Source: Hymenopus coronatus
Lineage: Eukaryota > Arthropoda > Insecta > Mantodea > Hymenopodidae
Assembly: GCA_030762935.1 (NCBI GenBank)
Contig: CM060881.1
Coordinates: 99,250,001-99,314,000 of the forward strand
Direction of reading: 5' to 3'
Length of the DNA: 64,000 bases
Of the stretch, positions 45,136 to 57,055 are shown in pieces. Positions within the stretch are counted from its first letter, which is position 1. Each line of letters starts with the position of its first letter. Under the pieces are notes generated by a model. The model made no database searches, was not told the origin of the DNA, and saw only the letters and a list, made by a program, of their open reading frames with translations. Position numbers and translations under genes: made by a program.

Positions 45136-45412
45136 AAAACATCCCAAAATAAAATTTTGAAAAAAAAAACCTACACCAGCAGTGTACAAGGAGTACTGCT
45201 CTATGACTGGCATCCGTTGAGGAGCAACCTTGCTATCTCATATCACTCCATAACCTCATTCTCACCCGTCACCCAGCAAACCCCATATTCCCGTCAGTAA
45301 GAGGTTGAACCCTAACAATGCTGTCAATGTATTATTCAGTTATCTCTGAAAGCTTATCCCCTGTGTGATTGTTTGCTGCGGTGAGCAGACGGTTTATCGG
45401 GAAAAAAAGCAT

Positions 45413-45627
45413 TGTTCTGAAACAGGTGAGGAAGACGAAAAAGAAGTTGTCCTTAATGTTGATTAGTTCACGGAAATAAGTTATGTTCTGAAACCGAAGG
45501 GGAAAGAAGAAAAAACTGTTGTCCATAATATTAATTAGTTCACAGAAAAAAGGTTTTATTCTGAAACAGGAGAGGAAGGCGAAGAAGAAGAAGAAAAACA
45601 GTTGTCCATAATATTAATTAGTTCACG
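45413..45627 (+). repeat. tandem repeat, three units of about 72 bases
   Basis: Each unit starts TTCTGAAAC (45415, 45486, 45559), continues with a purine-rich GAGGAAG/GAAGAAG block, and ends GTTGTCC(a/t)TAAT.TT.ATTAGTTCAC. Units 2 and 3 are closer to each other than to unit 1. Confidence 0.85.
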
Positions 45628-46493
45628 CTTTACCACTATGCTGGTAATCATGCATCTGTTCGGACGCATTTAACTCGCCTAAGAAGGTGCGGATATCGTC
45701 TCTATTACAACCATATTTTACCACTGTTTTATTACTACTAATTATTATCCTACCGACCATAGAAGGGAACTTGAAAACAAAAGCACGGGGCAAATATACC
45801 TGATGAGAAATACAAAAACCGCTTAAGTGCATTTATATCGATCTGGTGGTTAAAAGCACGTGCCTTCAGATGGTACGTCTGCTCCGCCCAGAACGTGAGT
45901 AACAATACAATTATCTGGTCAGTATTTCGGGCTTATTTGTTTACATCAGATTTTTTTCTAAGACTGGCGGTATAATATGTGAATTTTCACACTATATATT
46001 CGGTATAAGTTCAGAAAAGTCGGTGTATAGCTGAAACAAATTGCTCAATACGTCATTTAGACCTGAGCTTCGTTGTGTATTTGCAATTGGAATTAATAGG
46101 AAATTCAAATTAAATTATTGTGTTTTTAATATATTGACTCAGTCATAAATGACTAGAGAACTACATATTATTAGGAATAAGTGAATTTAAATTAAACATT
46201 TTATGCTAAATATAATGTTTGCTGGCAGAAAATTAGAATCATCCGCAAAAACAAGTTCCAATTCAAATAACAAGTGAACGCTACATTTGCCAACTATCTA
46301 TATAGAAAACTAAAGTTATGGCATTTACAGTAAAAGTCTCAAAAAGTTCCAAAATAATAGTAATGGGTGTCACATTTTAGTTATCTAGGATGCAATATCT
46401 TATATGAAAAATAAAGACATCCACGAAAAATATAAAAATTCCAAGTGATAAGTGAAACATTGGGAAGGAAAATTAATAAATGAAACCAATTGT
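45628..46493. other. unassigned stretch
   Basis: No recognisable gene or element. Confidence 0.4.
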
Positions 46494-46680
46494 TTTTGGT
46501 AGTGTTTACTGTCCGTTTTACTACTTAAGGCACCGCAGGCGATGACACTGTTGATAAAGGGAATGAAGATGGAGTACCGAAGGAAAGAGATGACGGGGGA
46601 AACCCCGCCCCTGCGCCGCTTTGTCCACAACAAATCACGGTCACTTGGGACAGAATCCGGGCCGTCTAGGTGAGAGAAAC
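46494..46680 (-). mobile_element. SINE family C, minus strand
   Basis: TACTACTTAAGGCACCGCAG, GATGACACTGTTGATAAAGG, ACCCCGCCCCTGCGCCGCTT, and the head GGGCCGTCTAGGTGAGAG with a mutated B box (GACAGAATCCGGG). It has a deletion in the GAGAACCCGGAG segment. Confidence 0.8.
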
Positions 46681-46967
46681 CATACTAAAGTGATTTATAA
46701 CGATTATAATAACCACCTTCTCCATGATAATGAAACACAGATAATTGAAATAAAGAAAAAGACAGTATAGGATCTAAAGAAATATATTTAAGATATGTAA
46801 AGGGAGGATAAAGCTAATGAATAGAGTCAACAATCAGATAACCACCAAGAAGTGAATTTCAAATATTCTTAAACGCCAGAAAAATTGGACATATTTACAT
46901 AGAATAAAGTAAGAGGAAGAAGAATGGTGGGAAGACCGTGCCTACTGACTTAACCCTTCATTTTTTT

Positions 46968-47165
46968 TTTGTAGTGTTTAACGACCGCTTTAACCACTTA
47001 TGGCACCGCAGGTGGTGACACTAATGATACATGAATGAAGATGGAGCCCCGGGGGAAACCGGAGAACTCGGAGAAAACCCGCCCCAGCGCCGCTTTGTCC
47101 ACCACAAATCTCACATGCGGTCGCTTGGGATCGAACCCGGGCCGTCTAGGTGAGAGGCGAGTGGA
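46968..47165 (-). mobile_element. SINE family C, minus strand, best copy
   Basis: The minus strand reads CTCACCTAGACGGCCCGGGT (A-box side running into B box GGGTTCGATCCC), then TGAGATTTGTGGTGGACAAA, CGGGTTTTCTCCGAGTTCTC, CGGTTTCCCCC and, at the 3' end, AAGCGGTCGTTAAACACTAC plus an A10 tail (T run at 46960-46969). Confidence 0.88.
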
Positions 47166-47233
47166 TTTTTCGAAGGGGTATTTTGAATGCAGACTCTATT
47201 CCATGCAACAAAGATATAACTTTTTCTAACAAA

Positions 47234-47500
47234 GTCGGCCTTCGTGGTCTAGGGGTAATATGCTAGCTTTTGGTCGCCTCCGACGGAGGGCGATGAATTT
47301 TTTTTTCGAACGCAAAATTCCTTAGCATGGCACCCTTCGAAAGAGAAGTGTCCCGTGTCCTACATTTACGCCTCGTAAAAGATCCTCATTTCTGATAAAG
47401 ATACCTCTGAGCAAAATTAAGCTGTCTTTCACGCCCAATATAGAATGAGACGCTAAGAACCGCAGCAGATAAAGAGCATTCATAAATAAAACTCAATTTA
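47234..47500 (+). mobile_element. SINE family B, plus strand, best copy
   Basis: TCGGCCTTCGTGGTCTAGGGG (A box), AGCTTTTGGTCGC, GCAAAATTCCTTAGCATGG, TTTACGCCTCGTAAAAGATC, CCTCTGAGCAAAATTAAGC, ATTCATAAATAAAACTCAAT tail. Inverse of the copies at 268 and 9806. Confidence 0.8.
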
Positions 47501-47548
47501 ATTTAATTTTGTAACAAAAACCGGCAACTTGTTGAATCGTTATATCGA

Positions 47549-47745
47549 TAGTGTTTAACGCCAGATTTTACTACAATGGCGATGACACTGATGACACACG
47601 GAATGGAGATGGAGCACCGGTGGAATGTTATAGCGAGTAAACCGGAGAACCCGGAGAAAACCTGCCCCTGCGTCGCTTTGTCCACCACAAATCTCACATG
47701 CGTTCGCTTGGGATTGAACCCGAGCCGTCCAGTGATTTGTTGATA
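47549..47745 (-). mobile_element. SINE family C, minus strand
   Basis: TAGTGTTTAACGCCAGATTT, GATGACACTGATGACACACG, GGAGAACCCGGAGAAAACCT, and the head GGGATTGAACCCGAGCCGTC. Third same-oriented copy within 1.3 kb. Confidence 0.85.
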
Positions 47746-48236
47746 GTTTGGGTTTTTAGCCTCATATAAAGAACTAGAAAATTCGTTGTATTTTTTTTTT
47801 TTAATTTTGAGAAAACTACGAGTGTATAGATACTATAAAGCTAATGAAACTTAGCAAAGGAATTAAAGAAACAACCAACCGTACTGAATCGAATGCGCAC
47901 TGTACAAAACTAGAAATGAACAAATCAAAGAATCTCTAACAAACTATTACAAATATTAAATTGATGTAGATGTATGCCTCGGTCTAGACTCCGTCGTAGA
48001 GTAGTAACCTCTTCTTGTACAGCTACTATCTTAGAGCAATTAGTCTCGGAGTCGAACATTTGGAATTTATTGTATACTTAAATAAGAACACGAAATCTAT
48101 TGACATTAAATTTACACTTCAAAGCTAATGGGTTTGAAGAATTTACGATACAAATTATCAATCGTGCCGACGCGATTACCTTATTACACGCGTATAGAAC
48201 GTCCGCACTTGAAGAAGGTGACACTAACCATAAAAA
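47746..48236. other. unassigned stretch
   Basis: No feature recognised. Confidence 0.4.
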
Positions 48237-48827
48237 TCTGATCTGTTCCATTCACATGACTTTCTCTAATTAACCTTAAAAAAACAAACAAAAAACATGA
48301 AACCAATAATCCGGTTTATCTCGAAAACGGTTAAGTCTTCAAAAAATTGTATATAACATTAATTTTGTGTTTTATAGAGATCTACATTTTTTGCGTAGTA
48401 AGGTTTTGTCTATCTTTTATGGTTTGCCAGTTATACAAAAGTCATCCAGAATGAAGAAATCTTCAGAGGTGATTCCCAGAAAATTCAAGATATGCATTTC
48501 ATTTGCCATAAAAATATCTTAAACATAAAGTATTTTAATTAAAATCATTAGTGCTATTTTTGAGAAAATCAAAATTTTCGAAAAATATTCCATGTAAAGG
48601 GTAGTTTGGGGTGTCACATGCTTGGAAGATACTAAACTTCCAAGTTTGGTATTGTACGGACTTTTCGTTTTTGAGTTATCGTGTTCACAGACCTTTTTCT
48701 AAAACTGCTATTTTTGGATACAGAGGACCCTAAAAGGTGTATTTCCGGTGAAATCTCGGTATCGAATTCTTGGGTGAAAAGCAATATCTTCTCTATACAT
48801 TATGTACATAGTACGTTAGAGAAAGTA
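48237..48827 (-). mobile_element. HINE-like repeat with two internal deletions
   Basis: TCTGATCTGTTCCATTCACA head with ACTTTCTCTA motif intact, a jump at AACCTTAAAA to ATGAAACCAATAATCCGG, loss of the CA tract (TTCACAGACCTTTTTCTAAA), and the end palindrome TCTATACATTATGTACATAG then AGAGAAAGTA. Outer ends preserved while the middle is shortened. Confidence 0.85.
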
Positions 48828-49169
48828 TGAAGTGCCACGATGCATGGGACATCAACAATGGTATTCCTTTACGTGCACTTTACATTACTTTTAACTTTCT
48901 TTTGTATACTTAACATAATATATTAAAACTTGTTTATATAACATGAAACATCTTTACAGAATATTATTTCTTTTAGTAAGTTTGCAGTATATTATTTAAG
49001 CAATATTTCTACCCATGCAAACATCGCATGTAATAGCATTGGTGGGGTCACCTCAGCAGATTTGCGCTTTTTTTTTTTTTTTTTTTGGCAGCACATAGCA
49101 TACGTAATATACTTAAAATATTATCCTTAAAATTATTAAATTATCCTCATTTAAAATCGGCTACAAAAC

Positions 49170-49245
49170 TTACCTAAAACTCCATTCTTCGGCAAATGTG
49201 AACTTTTCAGAGAAATCCCAAGCGGGAATCCCTGCATGTTGTTTA
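49170..49245 (-). other. weak candidate coding exon with a good splice donor
   Basis: The minus strand reads ATGCAGGGATTCCCG (49235) for MQGFPLGISLKSSHLPKNGV and stops at TTTTAG|gtaagttttg (donor at 49172). The frame is open upstream for about 25 codons. There is no homology that I can name, so it could be chance. Confidence 0.2.
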
Positions 49246-50333
49246 CAAGAAGAATATGCAGAAAAAGGAAACATTTAAGGTGAGGGGAGGCGATATGTAC
49301 ATGACGTGCATTTTAATGATAGGTATTCGGTTGTTTGCTTGCTTCGTAGTGCGCAGCAGGTTTGATTACTAGCCACCATTTTTTAAAAAATCAAGGCCGA
49401 CAGAAACATGTCCCCCCATGCGATGGCCTTGAATTCTGTTTTTGTTTGGCGCTGTTCCTTTCTGTGGGCACACATGACAAAATGAATTATGTTTATGAAG
49501 CCACGAACATTCCTATTACACAAACTGCACCTGGACACGCTGTAATAAATAACAATTTACGAATAAACAGAAATCAACCATGCGGAAATACTTTGGCTGG
49601 TTTCTGGTTCGAGAAAACAAGTGAATAAATCCCACCTGAGGAATGTATAGCTGTGTTGACAGGTGAGATACTGTTAGGCGTTCATTTGTTGTTTCTTGTC
49701 TTTTTGCTACAAGCCTTGTTAGTGGCGGGATCGAGACGCCGATGGAGTTATCTAAGTTGCTTGCCTTCTGGTCATTTCAATTTTGAAGCTCCGCTGGTTG
49801 CTGTTTCGGGCTTGCAAACGTTGTAAACTTTGTTTATCTAAATTGACTCCTATCTCAGGAGCGGATCAAGATAATAATACAATCAATCCAAATACAAAAG
49901 TCAAACCGCTAGCTAAGTTATTTTCCTTGATTGCATTTCGCACTTTAGATGTAACTTAATTCTTTATCCCGATACCCAGCGTTACTATTAATTAAGGGAT
50001 AGCTATAATGCTTTTCAATGAAAGAGTTCTACGCTGCAGCAAATGAGATGTGTAATCATGCTCGGCGTTGTCAGGTCGCTATCCCCACTCTTTTCACATT
50101 TCCCTCTCACTCGCACACCGAGCATGCAAATCTGTCTGGCGACATAATGTTTATTCATGTGAATTATGAACACTATTTGAGCTAATTTGTTGTTTTTACG
50201 GTTCTGCTACGAACATTACTCCCTATCTTCCTCGTGAATTATTTTTTTGCAAAATTTGAGTACATTGTCTTAGCGCAAGTATATTTATGAGAGATAGAAT
50301 CTCTTAGCGCGTTACTTCCCAGTTAAGCGCTAT

Positions 50334-50352
50334 ATGTCAACACAGCAGCACT
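50334..50352 (-). promoter_or_regulatory. inverted CCAAT box
   Basis: CCGATTGGCT is present at 50352-50361 with a long pyrimidine tract about 90 bases further on. Isolated, so only a possible promoter element. Confidence 0.15.
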
Positions 50353-51463
50353 CCGATTGGCTGCCTGCCTGGTGGCTCTCAAGGACAACCCTTCTCCCAT
50401 TTGAAAGTCACTGTAGGTTCTACCACTCTTCATACAACGTGTTTAGGTTCGCGTCTCTCTCTCTCTCTTCTCTTTCTTTTTCTAGCACGAATGTACACCT
50501 TTCGCTCCCCCCCCCCCAAAGTTTTGTCTGGAATGCCAAATTCGTGTAAATCCCTCAAGGCATAGCGCCTGGTCTCTCTTTCTTTGTATTTATTTTTGTT
50601 TCTTCCTCTTTCTTTCCATCTGTGTTTGTTTCTCTCATTCTTTCTTCTTTCTTTCGTGGAAGAGTTTAATGCAACGTTTATATATGTTGGAAGTATCATA
50701 TTTTTTGGCGTTGTTGGAACAATGCGCGCCGGTTCTTTCAAAGATTTACCAATTACTAATTTAGATGATATTCAGCTTACAAAGAATGTGTCACAAAAGC
50801 TAAATTTACGGAAACTGGTGTAAAAACAGGAATTAAAGGTCATACACTTGAAGATCCTCCCGAATGTAAAACATGATGGCAAAATATCTATGATAGGAAA
50901 CGGAATCTGTCAACAGAATCTCTCAGGAGCTTTATTGCACTTTACAGTTGCCTATATGTTCAATTCTGGTATATAACAAATATCAGTTATTCTTTGGGCA
51001 GTTCCTGACACACATCCTAATACTAGGTAGGTACCTTTTCTTAGACACTTGGATTTCTGAAGCAGAGCAGAGCGACAACGTTGAAACATGTACACTATAC
51101 ACTTGTCATTTAGTGGATTCAATAGTAAGGTTTCATTCTGTCTGTAGATCACAGAGTTCACGCACATGCACGTGCACTGTGTTTCGTTTAAAAATCCAGC
51201 TAGTTCGCGGTAAATTAGTTAAATTCACCATAATGGCTGAGGGACTCAAAAACAGACCTTTTTTGGTTGACAACACTGAAGAAAGTCCTATGTTCTTTCC
51301 GCGGTCCTCGCTTCCCCACAAATTGTGAATTCGATGCCAACGCTCACATCGAACACATCACGGCACTTGATGCTTCCGAAATTACTAAATGATATCCACA
51401 AATAAATCAATTTGAATTAATTGCTTCTTTCACACCAACCGTGTGTAGGAGAGTCATGTTGCC

Positions 51464-51590
51464 ATAGTAGCTCCGTGGTCAGAGCAAGTGGATAGAAACC
51501 AGGAGGTCCGTGGTGCAAATCCCAGTTATAACATTACATTTTTCAGTTTGACTCTACCTCTCCAATAAATCAATTCTCCACACTTGGACT
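51464..51590 (+). mobile_element. tRNA-derived SINE, family G
   Basis: TAGTAGCTCCGTGGTCAGAG (A-box region of a tRNA, with D-loop-like GGTCAGAGCA) and GGTGCAAATCCCAG (B-box position). A short T-rich body follows. Single copy in the window. Confidence 0.6.
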
Positions 51591-51762
51591 GAATTACTCT
51601 GTTTTTCTCTGCAAATCTTTTGTTCTACCTCTTTCTAGAAACGCATCTCCAAATAATTGAGAACTACGACTAATATTTCACGGTTTCTAAGAAACAGTCA
51701 GTTGTATCATGAACAAGACATTCTCTCACATATTGGTGGCTGCTTTCAGTAGTGGCTGAGCT

Positions 51763-51843
51763 GTCTTGTAGCTATGATTTGTGCCACAGAAGAACCTCAA
51801 CATAGGTCGCACGAAACGTCGGTAAAAACATGAGCTACAAGAC
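51763..51843 (+). other. structured motif: 11-base stem enclosing a GAAACG hammerhead-like core
   Basis: GTCTTGTAGCT (51763-51773) is exactly complementary to AGCTACAAGAC (51833-51843). Between them CAGAAGAACCT..AGGTCGCACGAAACG carries an ACCT/AGGT stem preceded by CAGAAGA and followed by CGAAAC. The layout recalls decayed hammerhead motifs (CTGATGA-stem-GAAA) of Penelope-like elements and related 3' ends. The CTGATGA box is not intact, so self-cleavage is unlikely. Inference only. Confidence 0.35.
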
Positions 51844-52099
51844 AACATGGCCAATACCGGAAGGAGCCATCATATTAGTCAACGGCCGAGGAAGTTTACG
51901 AATTTACTTGGACATTCTCTCAATCAAACGATATATAGATATTAAACTACTTAAAGTCCCAGGATCTCAGATGTAAAACTGAGAATAATTACACAGGAAG
52001 ATTAAAAATAAAACCACCATGGATATTCTACTCGCCGATTTCAAAGATGACGTCAAGAAATTTTCCTCTAATTATATGTACTAGGCTTACCAAACAAGT

Positions 52100-52375
52100 T
52101 GCCTCCGCGGTAACCTGAGAGGTTCGCTTTAGGAAAGTTCCGGGATCGATCGCCTACTCTGAATACTCCGGTAGTTGAATCAATAGAGAACCTTATATGC
52201 GACGGGTTCAGAGTTCGATTCCCGGGCTAGAGGTGAGGATTTTCCTCTAGCTAAAATTATTTACCACCCTCCCCACTGACAATAGACAATATTTTCCAAA
52301 GGTAAAAAGCCACCGAGATGACCATTGCAGTTAAAGGCAAGATATAAATGGAACACTAAGAACAGAGACTTAAAC
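52100..52375 (+). mobile_element. tRNA-derived SINE, family D
   Basis: The B box GAGTTCGATTCCCGGGCTAG (about 52211) leads into GAGGTGAGGATTTTCCTCTA, CACCCTCCCCACTGACAATA, AAGCCACCGAGATGACCATT, AAAGGCAAGATATAAATGGA. A second similar head (GGTTCGCTTTAGGAAAGTTC) just before suggests a dimeric start. Confidence 0.7.
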
Positions 52376-52377
52376 AT

Positions 52378-52642
52378 ATGGCATTCAAGCAAAATCGTTG
52401 AGAGCAGTTTTTAAAAAATAGAAAAATAACGAACATTTCTCTATATAAAGAGTAATTTGGGACTGAGGTGTGACGTTGAAAATATGTGTGTCATTTCCTT
52501 TGAAGACTCTGAACTTAAACACAAATACTCAAACAGAGTTGGATATTTTTTTAATGTGTCTTATCCACGGAGTTTGAAAACAGTGTTTCTGGTGAAAACT
52601 TGATACTGTTTTTGAGTGGAATGCAATATTTTGACTAAGTAA
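52378..52642 (-). mobile_element. HINE-like repeat, internal fragment
   Basis: AAGCAAAATCGTTGAGAGC, TATATAAAGAGTAATTTGGG, GAACTTAAACACAAATACTC, GTTTCTGGTGAAAACTTGAT, GAGTGGAATGCAATATTTTG. Starts where the SINE at 52100 ends. Confidence 0.6.
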
Positions 52643-53509
52643 ACAGTAAAGGAATTAAATAGTGCTCTAAAATAGCGTTTACCTTTTTTGATTTTAGGTA
52701 AAAATGAGGTAAAGTTTACTTTGACTACGGAACGGATTTCAGCCTTTTTTTTCTCTCTCTCTCTCTCCAGAAACCCTAATTTACATCTCTTTTTCAAAAA
52801 CACTTAAAATAGTTTTCGGAATCTCCATTTCTACCCCTTATTTCGATCCAGTTCACACACAATACACTAAATTTAACTTCACTTCGACAAACTCTAGAAA
52901 CCAGAGGACCCTTCGTAATCAGTGTTTTTCAAAAATACTTAGAAAATACAAGGTTTACTCAACCTTAGCTTAGTTAATATTTCGGTGGATACTCCGCAAT
53001 AGCTGCTTTAAAAAGGTACAGATACTTTCCTATGATTCACATTTGCACATGAACATATACTCTGGTCAAGAATTTGTTTATATGTTCATATTTAATAAAT
53101 AGCTCAATAATTTGCTATGCACCAAAATTACACACATTGGCTTTCAGATTGGCCCATCATGTCACATAACTGATTTATTTTACAATGCACATCTAAAATG
53201 TAGTATGCCATATCGTGCTCAAATCCTCAAATATCATTGGCTAAAACATCTGCTCATGCCATTGGGCAGAAACATTACCAAGTGATATCACTTTCTGCAT
53301 CAATACAACCCGTGGATTTACCTCGTTAGGCACGAAAATGTTTCAAATACGAGAAACTAGTAACAACTTTAAACATTAATTATTAAAGAACTAAACACTT
53401 CCGAAATATAGTCTAAATTGAATTAAGGATAAAAATCAATGGTAAGTACACCTAACCATGGAAAAGACCGAGATTTCTTCTGTAATTAAAGTAGCTTTTC
53501 ACCAAAATA
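52643..53509. other. unassigned stretch
   Basis: Includes a (CT)n tract at 52752-52768. Nothing else recognised. Confidence 0.4.
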
Positions 53510-54358
53510 TCTGGATGTGTTCCATTCACAAGACTTTCTCTGCACCACCATAACACATTATTGTTAAAAAGTATATTCTTCTATATAATATATGATAATA
53601 GAGATTGACATTAGCAGAAATTGTGTTAAATAGTTGCTTCCTTGTAAGTAAAAAGGAAAATAAGTGAATACACTAGGCTAAAGTAATAGTCAAATCCTTT
53701 AAAAGCTGCATGCCATGTGGTTAAAATTCACTTCTATGCATGGCCAGGAGAAAAGTGTGAGAAAAGTTTAAGTATTTTAAATCTGAAACAAATAACTTAA
53801 AATATTTCACAACTGTTCAATTCCACGGAAAGAACGGACATGACATAAATATGTTTTAACGAGACCTGCATTGTTTTATGTTGTAAGTTTTTGTTTATCG
53901 CTTACGATTTCCCAATTATGGAAAATTCAGCACAATTCATCCAGAATAAAGAGGTCTTTAGAGGCTATTCCCAGAAAATTCAAGATATACATTTTATTTG
54001 TCATGTAAATATCTTTAATATAAGGTATTTTAATCAAAATCGTTAGAGCCATTTTTGTAAAAATCAAACTTTTCGACATTTTTTCCATGTTAGAGGTAAA
54101 GCTTCGTGTCGCATCCCTGGAAGATACTTAACTAAAACATCAAGTTTGGTATTTTACCGACTTTTAGTTTTTGAATCATCGTGTTCACAGATACACGGAC
54201 GGATGGACACGCACACACGGAATTTTTTTCAAAACTGCCATTTTTTTATACAGGGAACCCTAAAACATACATTTCTGGTGAAATCGCTGTACATTATTTT
54301 TGGGTGGAATGCAATACCATCTCTATACACTATTTACATAGTACGTGCAGAGGAAGTA
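53510..54358 (-). mobile_element. HINE-like repeat, full length
   Basis: TCTGGATGTGTTCCATTCAC head, GACTTTCTCTGC motif, AATCAAAATCGTTAGAGCC, ATCGTGTTCACAGATACACG, end palindrome CTATACACTATTTACATAGT then AGGAAGTA. Confidence 0.85.
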
Positions 54359-54520
54359 AAATCAACCTATGGTATACGCATATCTAGCAAACAGTGGAAG
54401 AATTATAAAACTGCACTTTCGGGCCCGAGCTCTTATTCGGTATAATAGAATGTTTAGAGGAAGACATGATGCACACTGTATTAGATACATCCTAAACATG
54501 TCAGGTGATTGTTGATATCT

Positions 54521-54840
54521 AGGGACATACTAAGTCCGTAATAATGCTAAGTACAATTTACATGTAGATTGTCTCTTCATCTGATACTTCTTGACATGCA
54601 GACGCCTATATTAACGATCCTCATGCAAGTCGATATTTTGTTTTATCGATTCACGAGACTCTCTTGCTATTATCACCATCAAAGGGACATATTAAGTCCA
54701 TAATAATAAAATACAATTTATATGTAGATTGTGTCATCATCTGATATTTCCTGACATGCAGGCGCCTGTATTAGTAATCCTCATGCAAGTCGATATTTTG
54801 TTGTCGATTCACGAGTCTCTTGTTATGATCAAGTTGAAGA
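54521..54840 (+). repeat. tandem duplication, two units of about 162 bases
   Basis: AGGGACATACTAAGTCCGTA at 54521 and AGGGACATATTAAGTCCATA at 54683. Both continue with ACATGTAGATTGT/TATGTAGATTGT, CATCTGATA, GACATGCAG.CGCCT, AATCCTCATGCAAGTCGATA or near-identical wording, and TCGATTCACGAG. Non-coding. Confidence 0.9.
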
Positions 54841-57055
54841 CCTGAGATACGGAACACTTATATGGCCCTGAATTTTTAGGTTATGTACAAGAAAGTGAAA
54901 GGCAGGAATGTTAATGTAGACCTAAGCTATTGAATTGTAAATTAGGTTTAATTTCTCTTTCTCACTTCATCGAGGCGATGTCTGGAACGCTGTGAGTGAC
55001 AATAACGGCATCGCGGATCTATCAATGATCAATCAAAAATTATCTAGGAATGTATACCACGAGGAATTTGATACAAATCAACGTGACATTTATGTTTTGC
55101 ACGAAAAGGATAATTGTTTGAAAGTATTCCCTCACCTAAAACTTTCAAGCAATAAGTTTGATTCAAGAATTCACCATATTTACAACTTACGAGTTAACAA
55201 TTTATAAGGAAAGGATTGCAAATGCTTGTAAACTGTTTTACAATAAAAGTTTGTTAACTTGTAAAGTTTGACGAACTTTTAAAACTCAGATATACAACTT
55301 ATAAATGTAAATGTTTCAGTTTCAAAAAATACTAAAGAGCTAAGTTATTCTGCGTACGCCCAGGCACGTTCAATAAGTTTTATGTGTGTATTTAAACTGA
55401 AATTCACCATATAACGACATGCAACACAAAGTCTCACATTTTAGTATATTGGTTGTACTGAACATAAAAGATTTGATAGGTTGTTTGCAGAATATACAAC
55501 GCAAATTGCGTAGACTCTTCTAAGCGCGAACGCGGGATAGTATATGCATATAAAGCCTTTGAAGCTTCATAAAATTCACAGCCAGTTGCCATCCAGTGCA
55601 AAGCAATTGTTTTTGAGGTTAGGGCTCCACTTTTGCCTGTTGCACGTGATGTCCTATATTTTGCAATAACAATTCCATTCCAAGGAAGTCGTTAGATAGC
55701 TCACATTGTATTCATAAAGATATGTAATTTCATTATTAATTCTGAGGCTCTAATGCTTTTGTCTTCTATTTTCCCTTGCATGAACTTTATCATTATCTGA
55801 ATTACTGGAACTACTACTAAATATCATGTTATGCAATTTTCATAGATATATTGCTGTGTACTTCATTGTATACTTTCTCTGCGTTGTTATAAAAATATTA
55901 ATATATAGGTTACACTACAAACCTTAAGCCATTTTTAGACAAACTACTTACTTTACAAACTCAAATTACAAATATATGCTGTTATTATTTGATTGAGAAA
56001 CAAAACACTTGTGAAATCTATAAAATTTCACTTGTAAATATTTAAGTTTGTTTGTAAAGTTAAACTTTACAGACTCCATTGTGAAACATATTTTTAAAAA
56101 TTCCAAAGTATAAAATTAACAAAACCTGTAAACATCGTAAAACAGACCACAAGAATAGTATGTAGGTAATATAAATTAGATATACAGATTTTAAAATATT
56201 ATATTTTTTAATGTCTCTTAGATTTCTCTTCTTTTTGGATTATGTTACATACTGTTAAACCTTATTGGCTAAACAAGCCCTTGTAACATAAGAATCCCAG
56301 AAATGTAAATTTGTGTGAAGCCCTTAATTTAGAAATCGTGTTTACCATTGATGTAATAAACAAAATATTATTTGTAATTTTGCTTATGCTACACATTTCT
56401 TGATAGTAACTGAATATTTCAGTAGATAGATATAACGCAATAATTTTAAAAAACTATAGTTATAGGATTAAATAAATTCTGACTAAGAGTAAAATGATAT
56501 GTACTAGTTCAATTGAAAGCAAATAATTAAAATTGTCACGTAAATTAAGAGAGTGAAATAAATTAATTTAGCTGGTCGTTTGTTTAAAACTTCTCTTCAG
56601 TCTAAGCAAGATTTAAAGCAAAAAATTGAAGTTTTCAGAGAGAATATTTTAATTAGTTAGTATATATATTTGAAACTTCATTACTATTAATTAAAACACA
56701 TGCTATAACCTCTTTTCTCTCATTTCATTGCTCAATTCGTATAATAACTTTTACTTTAGAAACAATTGCTGATGTTAGTTCGCTTACTTTGGATTTAACT
56801 CAGGTTTTATACTTTGTTTCTATGAAACATATTTCTCACTCTCAGGCTATATAAATACATTATAATTAAAGAAATAAACTTGCTACGCTGTAGACAAATG
56901 CGCTCAACTTATAGTATTCGGCAAGGTTATTACCGTCAAGTTTTAAACACCTTGATTATTTCTACTTTATTCTCAGATAGAAATGTTTCTGAAAATAATA
57001 ATGTTTCTAACTATTGCAGGAGGAATATGAACTGCAGTGTTTATAAAAAGCAAAT
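54841..57055. other. AT-rich stretch without recognised genes
   Basis: A 71-codon frame at 54992 (SDNNGIADLSMINQKLSRNV) has no recognisable domain. Inverted words such as TTTGTAAAGTTAAACTTTAC (56049-56070) are local palindromes. Confidence 0.4.

Larger units (their letters stand above)
48828..51459. other. long stretch without confident genes
   Basis: It contains a T17 run (49070-49086), a CT-rich tract (50455-50660) with a C10 run at 50508, and GC-richer patches. Plus frames of 88, 71, 79 and 126 codons here have no recognisable domains. The ATG at 51234 (MAEGLKNRPFLVDNTEESPM) is the tidiest but unsupported. Confidence 0.35.

Noticed and set aside
50948..51328. 126-codon plus frame
   Set aside because: No recognisable domain, overlapping antisense frames of similar length, no promoter or splice support.
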